Shown here in pieces: positions 15,328-21,684 of a stretch of 35,876 nt of DNA. Both the position numbers and the translations under genes were made by a program. Each line of letters begins with the position of its first letter. The stretch's first letter is position 1. This DNA is from Streptomyces sp. SBT349. GTDB taxonomy: Bacteria; Actinomycetota; Actinomycetes; Streptomycetales; Streptomycetaceae. The notes beneath the pieces are model-generated. The model saw nothing but the letters and a program-made list of their open reading frames with translations, was not told where the DNA came from and ran no database searches. The stretch covers positions 1 through 35,876 of the forward strand of contig NZ_LAVK01000029.1 of assembly GCF_001083795.1 (NCBI RefSeq), in the 5' to 3' direction.

Positions 15328-15799
15328 TCAGGCGGGCTCCCGGCCCGTGTCCGGCAGGCCGCCGGGGTCGCGCAGGCCGTGGAAGGCGAAGATCGCCCTG
15401 CGCTGCTCCGCCACCGTGACCACCTGGTCGGGGGTGGCCGGCGCGAAGATGTCGACGCTTTCCTGGTGCCTCAGGCGCGTCCCGGGCGTGAACGGGAAGA
15501 CGTGGCGCCCACCCGCCTGCCGCTCCATCCCCGAGGACGTCACGTCGCCCCTGGCCCCCTGGCAGCAGAGCAGCAGCCCTCGCCTCCAGCGCCAGCCGCA
15601 GTGTGCCGAGGGCGGCGAACAGGTCGTTCGCCTCGTACACGGTCGGCGACTCCTCGGATCCGGGCCGCCACGCGCCGGACGCCCGCGTGCGCCGCATGCG
15701 GCGCACCCGCAGCGCGTAGGGCGGCGTCCCGGGGATGTCGTTCTCCACACACTCCGTCCTGCCGCCGTCACCCACCGCGTCGAGGAGGACGCGCGTCAG
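15328..15799 (-). pseudogene. Second, frameshifted copy of the putative immunity gene
   Basis: A diverged duplicate of the gene at 15796-16218. Its first part (VLLDAVGDGGR, then YEANDLFAALGTLRLALEA) is in one frame and its second part (GLLLCCQGARGDVTSSGMER, TPGTRL, VDIFAPATPDQVVTVAEQRR, FHGL) in the next. The break is near 15576-15586, where one base appears lost. The copy begins exactly at the stop of the first gene: aligning the two N-termini puts its first codon on CTG at 15797-15799, overlapping the upstream TGA as CTGA. So either the original ATG/GTG mutated or a CTG start was used. Confidence 0.75.
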
Positions 15800-16218
15800 C
15801 TCGGCTGCCAGCCCGTGTCCGGGAGGCCGTGGAACGCCAGGACCGCCGCGCGCTGCTCCGCGACCGTTACCACGTCCTCCCGCGCCGCCGGGGCGAAGAT
15901 GTCCACGTACTCCTGGTTCACGGCTCGGGTACCCGGCGTGAACGTGTACACGTACCGCCCGCCCGACATCTGGTTCTCCAGCCCCGACGGGGTCACGTCC
16001 GGCCGGGCGCCCTGGCAGCAGAGCACCAGCCCGTCCGCCTCCAGGTGCGCCCTGAGCTTCGTCAGGCCCGCGAAGAGGTTGGTGGCCTCGAAGGACACCG
16101 GTGCGGCGTCCGGCCCGCGCCGCAGGCGCAGGACGAACGGCGGCTCCTCGGAGTACGCGATCTCCACGGCTTCCCTCCGGTGGTCATCCGCCACCGCGTC
16201 CAGGACGACGTCCGGCAT
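15796..16218 (-). CDS. Putative immunity protein for the adjacent ADP-ribosyltransferase toxin tip
   Basis: A 140-residue acidic cytoplasmic protein with no named family that I recognise. Visible elements are a beta-rich start (VVLDAV, FVLRLRRGPD), a helix (ATNLFAGLTKLRAHLEADG), LVLCCQGARPDVTPSGL and a C-terminal AREDVVTVAEQRAAVLAFHG. The ATG (16216-16218) directly follows the toxin stop (TAAATG), and its GGAGGTAGGAG ribosome site lies inside the toxin 3' end, so the two are cotranscribed and coupled. That position, the small acidic character and the tandem duplicate downstream are standard for immunity genes of polymorphic toxins. The function is inferred from context. Confidence 0.7.
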   Translation of the reverse strand: MPDVVLDAVADDHRREAVEIAYSEEPPFVLRLRRGPDAAPVSFEATNLFAGLTKLRAHLEADGLVLCCQGARPDVTPSGLENQMSGGRYVYTFTPGTRAVNQEYVDIFAPAAREDVVTVAEQRAAVLAFHGLPDTGWQPS

Positions 16219-16902
16219 TTATCTCCTACCTCCGAAGTTCGGATTCGCAGTGTAGTTACCTGACGTGTCCCAGACGCCCGCGATCTCGGAGGGGTCGATC
16301 GACCGCGGGTAGGCGTGCTCCATCTCGTGCGAGCTGTTGTTGCCGGGGAGTTCGGCGTTGACGTCACGGCCGCCGTCGTTCGCGCGGATGTCGTAGAGGT
16401 ACATCCCCGTCTCCTGCTGGCGCTGCTGTCCGTAGGCGAGCGACTCCGTCGTGCCCACGAATCCCGACTCCGGGTAGTACGTCCCGCCCAGGCCCGCCTG
16501 GTGCTGCTCCAGGTCCATGTTGGTGCCCATCGGATCGAACCCGTCGTCGAAGATCTCGTCGGGGCCGCGGCGGTCCGTGCGGTACCGCTGGTACGGGGCG
16601 AGGCCGAGGGGGTCGGACCAGGTGTGGGGGTTGGCGACGTAGGTGCGCGGGTTCAGCGCGGGGGCCAGGCCCAGCGGGTCGCTCGTCGCGTAGCGCGCGG
16701 TCTCCGGGTCGTAGTAACGGTGGTAGTTGTAGTGCAGGCCGCTCTCCGGGTCGTGGTACTGACCGGGGAACCGCAGCGGGGTGTAGGCGGTGCTCTCGCC
16801 GGGCCAGGCCGTGACGCCCCAGAGGGTGCTGCGCGCGTGCCAGGCGACGTTGCCCGCCGTGTCGACCAGCTCGGTGGGGGTGCCGACCAGGTCCGGGGCG
16901 CG
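16219..16902 (-). pseudogene. RHS protein C-terminal tip with cholera-toxin-like ADP-ribosyltransferase domain, 5'-truncated
   Basis: Only the last ~228 codons remain; an in-frame TGA (16903-16905) sits just upstream and no start codon precedes the core. The first part is the RHS core end: DLVGTPTELVDTAGNVAW, LRFPGQYHDPESGLHYNYHR, YYDPETARYATSDPLGLAP. After the delimiting DPLGLAP comes a toxin domain: YRTDRRGPDEIFDDGF, FVGTTESL, GMYLYDIRA, then HEMEHAYPRSIDPSEIAG. This order copies the R / S-T-S / E-x-E scheme of cholera and heat-labile toxin A chains (YRADSRPPDEI, YVSTS, DEQEVSALGGIPYSQIYG). The domain would transfer ADP-ribose from NAD to a target. A shorter product from ATG 16528-16530 would lack the NAD-binding arginine. 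Confidence 0.82.
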
Positions 16903-17049
16903 TCACAGCGATCCCCCCGTTCGGTAGCCGTGGACGACGGAGCGTAGGAGGACGGGAGCCGACCGGCGTTCACGACACGTGCGGCCAAAGGGTCAAAGGC
17001 GGAATGTCCTCCTGGAAACGGACGACGTGGTGGCGCCGGCGGTTCCCGC

Positions 17050-17556
17050 TCAGGAGCCGACGGGCTGGGGGACGTCGCTCAGGGTGCGGACGTAGGAGAG
17101 GCCGGGGCGGTCGCCGAGGCGGATCTCGCCGGTGGCGACGAAGCCGGTGCGGGCCAGGACGGCTCGGGAGCCCGCGTTGTCCAGTGTGGTCGCGGCGCGC
17201 AGGCTGGTCAGCCGGTACTCGGTCGCGGCCAGCAGGCAGAGCTGCCGGACGGCGGCCGTCGCCAGGCCCTGGTTGGCGGCGCTCTTGGCTATGCGGTAGC
17301 CCAGCTCGGCGGAGCCGTCCGCCACATCGACCAGGTTGACCCGGCCGAGCACCTCGCCGTCGCCGCCGATCAGGACGTGGAAGTGGCATGCCCCGGTGGC
17401 CTGTTCGGCGAGCAGGTCGGCGAGCCGCTGGCCGAACGAGGCGAAGTACGCGTCGCCGCGGTCGGGGATGGACGCGGCGAAGTAGGCCCTGTTCTCCTGC
17501 TCGAACGCGAGAAGGGCCGGGGCGTGATCGTGGCGGAGCCGTTCGAGTTCGGGCAT
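17050..17556 (-). CDS. GNAT family N-acetyltransferase (RimJ/RimL-like)
   Basis: A 168-residue acetyltransferase using acetyl-CoA. The core shows FHVLIGGDGEVLGRVNLVDV (beta 2-4), SAELGYRIAKSAANQGLATA with the pyrophosphate-binding Q/R-x-x-G-x-A-type loop, then LTSLRAATTLDNAGSRAVLA and RTGFVATGE, the usual N-x-x-S-x-x-x-L-x-x-x-G-F end. Such proteins acetylate N-terminal amines of ribosomal proteins, antibiotics or small molecules; the acceptor is unknown. The ATG at 17554-17556 has only a weak ribosome site. It lies 32 bp after hemC on the same strand and may share its transcript. Confidence 0.88.
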   Translation of the reverse strand: MPELERLRHDHAPALLAFEQENRAYFAASIPDRGDAYFASFGQRLADLLAEQATGACHFHVLIGGDGEVLGRVNLVDVADGSAELGYRIAKSAANQGLATAAVRQLCLLAATEYRLTSLRAATTLDNAGSRAVLARTGFVATGEIRLGDRPGLSYVRTLSDVPQPVGS

Positions 17557-17588
17557 GGGAGAACGGTACGCACTCCCGGCGCCCGCCG

Positions 17589-18551
17589 TCAGTGGGCGAT
17601 CGCCTCGATGATCTCCCGGGCGCCGGCGCGCAGGAGTTCGTCGCAGACCCGGACGCCGAGCGCCGCCGCCTCGGTCGCCGCGTCCTCGCCCCTCGCCTCG
17701 ACCAGGCGGGAGCCGTCGGGCGAGAACACCATGGCGCGCAGGGTGAGCCGGCCGCCGGGACCGGTCGAACAGTGGCCCGCGATCGGGGAGTTGCAGTGGC
17801 CGCGCAGGCCCTGGAGAAGGGCGCGCTCCGCCGCGGCCTCCCGGGCGGTGCGCTGGTGGTCGACGCGGGCGAGGAGGGAGAGAACGGCGTCGTCGTCCGC
17901 CCGGCACACCAGGCCGAGGATCCCGGCGCCCACCGGCGGCAGGAGTTCGTCGGGGGCGAAGAACTGGCGGACGCGGTGGCTGAGCCCGATCCGGTCGAGG
18001 CCCGAGGCGGCGAGGATCAACGCGTCGGGCCGGGTGCTGTCCTCCCCGTGGTCGAGCCGGTCGATCCGGGTCCCGACCAGCCCGCGGACGCGCGCCACCC
18101 TGAGGTCCGGCCGCGCCCGCAGGACCTGGGCGGCGCGGCGGACGGAGGAGGTGCCGACGACGGCGCCGGGCGGGAGATCGGCGAGCTTCCGCCGCCGGTC
18201 GGCCTCGGGGAGGACCAGCACGTCCCGCGCGTCCCCGCGCCGCGGGAAGGAGGCGAGGACCAGGCCCTCGGGCAGCGGAACGTCGCCGGGCACGTCCTTG
18301 AGGCAGTGCACGGCGAGGTCCACCTCGCCGCGCCGCACCATCGCGTCGATCCCCGCGGTGAACAGGCCCTTGCCACCCATGGTCGCGAGGTTCCCGTGCC
18401 AGCGGTCGGCCTCCGTGGTGACCGGCACCACGTCGAGACGCAGGCCGGGATCATGGGCGCGCATCAGCCCCGCGACCTCCTCGACCTGCGCGAGCGCCAT
18501 CGGCGAACTCCGCGTCCCGACCCGCAGCTTCCGGCCGGACACCTCGCTCAT
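17589..18551 (-). CDS. hemC: Hydroxymethylbilane synthase (porphobilinogen deaminase), possibly a second paralogue
   Basis: A 320-residue cytoplasmic enzyme that joins four porphobilinogen units into hydroxymethylbilane in tetrapyrrole synthesis. It opens with LRVGTRSSPMALAQ; GGKGLFTAGIDAMVRRGEVD and LAVHCLKDVPGDVP carry the lysine and catalytic aspartate region, and GTSSVRRAAQVLRARPDLRV the basic substrate pocket. The cofactor cysteine is in LRGHCNSPIAGHC, where most family members have GGCQVPIG, so this copy is diverged. Typical hem neighbours (hemA, hemB, hemD) are absent, so it is probably an accessory copy. GAGGAG precedes the ATG (18549-18551) by 8 nt. The length is normal for the family. 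Confidence 0.9.
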   Translation of the reverse strand: MSEVSGRKLRVGTRSSPMALAQVEEVAGLMRAHDPGLRLDVVPVTTEADRWHGNLATMGGKGLFTAGIDAMVRRGEVDLAVHCLKDVPGDVPLPEGLVLASFPRRGDARDVLVLPEADRRRKLADLPPGAVVGTSSVRRAAQVLRARPDLRVARVRGLVGTRIDRLDHGEDSTRPDALILAASGLDRIGLSHRVRQFFAPDELLPPVGAGILGLVCRADDDAVLSLLARVDHQRTAREAAAERALLQGLRGHCNSPIAGHCSTGPGGRLTLRAMVFSPDGSRLVEARGEDAATEAAALGVRVCDELLRAGAREIIEAIAH

Positions 18552-18779
18552 GGGGCCACTCCTCTCGGCCGGGCCCACCGCCCTGCCGCGAGCGGGCGCC
18601 GAATGCCGCCGGATACCCAACGAGGCCGGGCCGGAGAGGATGCGTGGGCGTCCCGAACGCCGCGTTCAGCGGGCCGACCGGCCTCGGCGAGGGACCCGGA
18701 GGCGGGCCGCCGCCCGCGGGAGGAGTCGGAACGGCTCACCGGAACGGCCCCCTCCGGGTGAGGCCCCACCGGCGGGCAG

Positions 18780-18991
18780 GGCATCCGCCGCCGGGCTGCC
18801 CGTGCGGTCCCCGGCGGAGAAGCGGGAGGCCATGGGCGTGTCCACGCCACGGGTCTCGGCGATCGAGCATGGCGACATCGACCGGACCGAGTTGGCCACG
18901 CTCCGCTCCTCTGTGCGGGCGCTGGGTGGCCAGTTGCGCGTCGTGGCCGACTTCGGCGACGCGGAGTTGTGGACAGGCGTGCGAGGATCGG
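18780..18991 (+). pseudogene. XRE-type helix-turn-helix fragment
   Basis: The frame through 18832 encodes MGVSTPRVSAIEHGDIDRTE followed by LATLRSSVRALGGQLRVVAD and FGDAEL. This is the recognition helix and C-terminal half of a small XRE antitoxin-like regulator common in actinobacteria. The N-terminal helices that should precede it (LTQxELAxR) are eroded, and no ribosome site or start is present. After FGDAEL the frame has no stop and runs into the lipoprotein gene in another register. It reads as a 5'-truncated relic. Confidence 0.6.
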
Positions 18992-18997
18992 CGGGTG

Positions 18998-19603
18998 ATG
19001 ACCCAACCTCGCGGCGCGCGCCGCGGCGTCGTGCTCGCGCTGGCCCTGCTCGGCGCGCTGGCCGCCGGGTGCGGGATCGAGTCCGCCTCCGCCGGGGCCG
19101 TTGCCACACCCGACGCACCCGACGCGCCCGACGTGCCGGACGTGCCCGCGCCCGACGCCCCTCCGACCTGCCCCGAGTCCGGCCTGCTGGTCTCCCTCGG
19201 AGAGGGGGAGGCCGCGATGGGGCTGCGCGTGATGACGGTGCGGCTGACCAACTGCTCCGACGCGGCGCGGGAGGTCGAGGGCTACCCGGAGCCGTATCCG
19301 CTGGACGCCGAGGGGCAGCCGTTCACCGACGTGGAGGTTCTGCACGGCTCGGGCGGCATCGCGACCGTCGAGGGCTTCGACGACCCGCCCCGGCCGGTCG
19401 CCCTGGACCCGGGCGAGTGGGCCACCGCCGGACTGCTGTGGCGGAACACCACCCTGGACGGTGAGGTGGTCAACGTCAGCCACCTGGAGATCGTGCCGGT
19501 CGCCGGCGAGGAGGCGCAGCGCGTCACCCCGAGCAGCCCCCTCGACCTGGGCACCACCGGCCGCCTGGGCGTCAGCGCGTGGAAGGCGGCGCCCGAAGAG
19601 TGA
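18998..19603 (+). CDS. DUF4232 lipoprotein
   Basis: A 201-residue exported lipoprotein. Basic residues, the hydrophobic core VVLALALLGALAAG and the lipobox LAAGC place the lipidated cysteine near residue 26. A low-complexity Asp/Ala/Pro linker (PDAPDAPDVPDVPAPDAP) tethers a DUF4232 domain: CPESGLLVSLG, MTVRLTNCSDAAREVEGYPE, and the later PVALDPGEWATAGLLWRN. Two cysteines in the domain probably form a disulfide. The exact role of DUF4232 is unknown; it is an extracellular beta-sandwich. I chose the ATG at 18998; an in-frame GTG lies immediately before. It is convergent with the Nudix gene through a shared hairpin. Confidence 0.85.
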   Translation: MTQPRGARRGVVLALALLGALAAGCGIESASAGAVATPDAPDAPDVPDVPAPDAPPTCPESGLLVSLGEGEAAMGLRVMTVRLTNCSDAAREVEGYPEPYPLDAEGQPFTDVEVLHGSGGIATVEGFDDPPRPVALDPGEWATAGLLWRNTTLDGEVVNVSHLEIVPVAGEEAQRVTPSSPLDLGTTGRLGVSAWKAAPEE

Positions 19604-19625
19604 CACCCGTTCATGGAACGGGTGT
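19603..19625. terminator. Bidirectional hairpin spanning both stop codons
   Basis: ACACCCGTTC (19603-19612) pairs perfectly with GAACGGGTGT (19616-19625) around the loop ATG. The lipoprotein TGA ends at 19603 and the Nudix TGA occupies 19611-19613, so one structure ends both convergent genes and includes coding or stop bases of each. Confidence 0.8.
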
Positions 19626-20069
19626 CTCCCCGAGCGCGAGGGCGCGGTGGACGGGCTGCATGCCCTCCGGCAGTTCATCCAGGGAGCACCACCGCGCCTC
19701 CAGGATCTCGAACGGGTCGAGCTTCAGCGTGCCGCCGGTGAGCGTCGCCTCGAAGGCGACTTCGAGGCGGAGCCGGTAGCCGCTCTTCAGCCGGACCAGG
19801 CGGCCGATCTCGACGACGAGGCCGGTCTCCTCCCGCACCTCGCGCACCACCGTCTCGCGGAAGTCCTCACCCTTGACGGCGAATCCGGTCGGGAACCCCC
19901 ACTGCCGCCCCTCCGGCCACAGGCGGTGGCGCAGGAGCAGCATCCGCCCCTGCCCGTCCCGCACCACGCCCGTCACGCCGACCATGAACTTCGCGTTCGC
20001 CAGCCACAGCACCCGCCACTGCACGGGCCCCCGCATCATCCGCCACAGTCGGGCGACAAGTCGCTTCAC
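19611..20069 (-). CDS. Nudix hydrolase
   Basis: A 152-residue Nudix protein that would hydrolyse a nucleoside diphosphate linked to another moiety. The full Nudix box is present: GFAVKGEDFRETVVREVREE then TGL, matching G-x5-E-x7-R-E-U-x-E-E-x-G-U, so the metal-binding glutamates are intact. The preceding strand GRMLLLRHRLWPEGRQWGFP is typical. An N-terminal amphipathic basic segment (VKRLVARLWRMMRGP) comes first. The GTG at 20067-20069 is preceded by a G-rich tract that can act as ribosome site. Substrate not predictable. It is separated by 95 bp from the end of the NACHT operon on the same strand. Confidence 0.9.
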   Translation of the reverse strand: MKRLVARLWRMMRGPVQWRVLWLANAKFMVGVTGVVRDGQGRMLLLRHRLWPEGRQWGFPTGFAVKGEDFRETVVREVREETGLVVEIGRLVRLKSGYRLRLEVAFEATLTGGTLKLDPFEILEARWCSLDELPEGMQPVHRALALGETPVP

Positions 20070-20164
20070 CCCCCCATCATGAACGCCACCAAGGCATACC
20101 GCCGCATCAGCCACCACATCACCGGAGACCGCGCCCCGTCGCGCGGCTCCGCGGCTCGTCGCCT

Positions 20165-21418
20165 CTACTCCTTCGCCCGGCCACGCAGGGAGGTGAGGAC
20201 GAGGCGACCGTAGGGGGTGGTGAGAAGGCCGGTGGTGGCGGCCAGGGCGCCGGTGGTGGCGGTGAGGAGTTGCCAGGGGCTCTGATATCCGAGGACTTGA
20301 AGGGCGGTCAACGCGGTGGTGAGGGGCAGCCCGAGGATGGTGAGGACGCCGAGGGCGCCGCTGATCTGCTGGCTCTCCTGGGTCTGTATGAGCCGGTTGT
20401 GGTCGGCGGCTTCGGCGAGGATCTCGGTGAAGCGTTCCGGCAGGCGGTACTGGTTCTGGTAGGCGAGAAGGAGGTCGTTGGCGGTGCCGTGGGTGGTGAG
20501 GTGCTGACGCCAGTAGGTGCTGCGGAAACGGGCGATGCGGCGTTCCAGGGCGGTGAGGCGGTTGGCCTCGCCGGGGCCGGTGAAGACGTCGGCGAGGTCC
20601 TCGGTGAGCTGGTCGATGTGGCTGCGCTGGATCATGCCGAACAGGAGGGTGTCGAGGTAGACGCTGCGGACATGGAGTTCGGCGTAGCCGTAGAACGGGT
20701 CGCCGGGTCCGCGGTCGGGGCGGTGGCCGGTGAAGGCGGTTCCCTGGCGCAGGACCAGGGCGCTCCAGTCGGCGGAAATGCGCAGGGCGTTGGCGGTGAG
20801 ACCGGGAACGGTGGCGGGATCGGGAGGGTAGTCGTCGGCGTTGGTGCGCGAGGCCAGGGCCCACAGCCATTGCTGGGCGGTGGGCCAGGAGCGGTGATCG
20901 CGGCCCGGGTGGAGGCGGGCGAGGGGGCGGGTGCCAGGCGTGAGGAGGCTGACGGTGTAGGGAAGAACCTCGGGTTCGACGGTGGCGATGTCGGCACGCA
21001 GACCGGTGGTACGGGCGAGTTCACCCAGCGGGGAGGTCGGGGTGCCTGGGCGCCCGGCGAGGGTGCGGAGGGTGTCGAGGAGGGTGGGGCCGGTGAGGGT
21101 GAGGTGGAATATGGCCAGGGCCCGTTCGGGCGTGTCCTGCGTGGGAGTGCGCAGGAGTTCGACGCCGTCGACGCGGATGGGGCCGTCCTGGTGGGTGGTG
21201 CGGTGGTGCCAGCGGGTGGGGTGCTCGGAGGTGCCGTACAGGACCCGGGCGGCGGCGGGGGTGAAGTAGGTGCGGCGGGTGCCGGTGGTGGTGTGCCGGT
21301 CGCGGTGGGTGAAGGGGAGCGGGCCGCGCGGCCAGGGCGGGTCGCCGGGCAGCCGGACGGGGAGGATGACCGCGGTGATCTGGCGGATGCCGGTGGCGGA
21401 GGGGCGGCGGCGCCTCAC
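20165..21418 (-). CDS. CorA-like two-helix membrane protein, last gene of the NACHT cassette
   Basis: A 417-residue protein with a soluble mixed N-terminal domain (to about 245), a helical region (about 245-345: DTLLFGMIQRSHIDQLTEDL, ALERRIARFRSTYWRQHLTT, YRLPERFTEILAEAADHNRL) and two C-terminal membrane helices (about 352-376 and 381-400). The long helix leading into two closely spaced membrane spans is the plan of CorA-type channels, but the Mg2+-selective GMN between the spans is absent (VLGYQSPWQ instead). It may form a membrane effector or anchor. The GTG at 21416-21418 overlaps the CSD-like gene stop as GTGA. The fold assignment is a judgement from topology, and the function is unknown. 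Confidence 0.75.
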   Translation of the reverse strand: MRRRRPSATGIRQITAVILPVRLPGDPPWPRGPLPFTHRDRHTTTGTRRTYFTPAAARVLYGTSEHPTRWHHRTTHQDGPIRVDGVELLRTPTQDTPERALAIFHLTLTGPTLLDTLRTLAGRPGTPTSPLGELARTTGLRADIATVEPEVLPYTVSLLTPGTRPLARLHPGRDHRSWPTAQQWLWALASRTNADDYPPDPATVPGLTANALRISADWSALVLRQGTAFTGHRPDRGPGDPFYGYAELHVRSVYLDTLLFGMIQRSHIDQLTEDLADVFTGPGEANRLTALERRIARFRSTYWRQHLTTHGTANDLLLAYQNQYRLPERFTEILAEAADHNRLIQTQESQQISGALGVLTILGLPLTTALTALQVLGYQSPWQLLTATTGALAATTGLLTTPYGRLVLTSLRGRAKE

Positions 21419-21684
21419 TCGTAGAACACCTCGGGGTCGGGCTGGTCGAGCCGGATGACGAACTCCGCGCGCCAGGAGTCGGTGGGGGAGGTGTGGAAGC
21501 GGACGCGTTCCCCGGTGTGCAGGGTGCGGAAGCCCTCGGTGACGATGTGGGTGTAGTCGAAGGTGTAGTGGCGGCCGTCCTCCTCGTCCTGCACCACGTA
21601 GCTGCTGGCGCGGCCGTGGACCCCGCCGCCATGAGGACGCCGGTCGACGACACGGCCGAACCGCGGGATGTCGGCGGCCGTCAC
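21415..21684 (-). CDS. Cold-shock-domain-like OB-fold protein
   Basis: An 89-residue protein. The central part GRHYTFDYTHIVTEGFRTLH followed by TGERVRFHTS and AEFVIRL matches the second half of a cold-shock domain (VFVHYSAIxxEGFRSLxEGQxVEFE...AxxVR). The first strand GRVVDRRP also fits. The usual RNP1 motif KGFGFI is replaced by SSYVVQDEED, so RNA binding may be altered. Its GTG start (21682-21684) overlaps the NACHT gene TGA as GTGA, and its own TGA overlaps the next GTG, so all are translated together. A nucleic-acid sensing or adaptor role in the cassette is inference. Confidence 0.7.
   Translation of the reverse strand: MTAADIPRFGRVVDRRPHGGGVHGRASSYVVQDEEDGRHYTFDYTHIVTEGFRTLHTGERVRFHTSPTDSWRAEFVIRLDQPDPEVFYE

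Noticed and set aside
17377..19464. A 695-codon plus-strand open frame antisense to GNAT and hemC
   Set aside because: It is Arg/Pro/Ser-rich antisense of well-supported minus-strand genes; only the short XRE-like stretch near 18832-18970 is homologous-looking.
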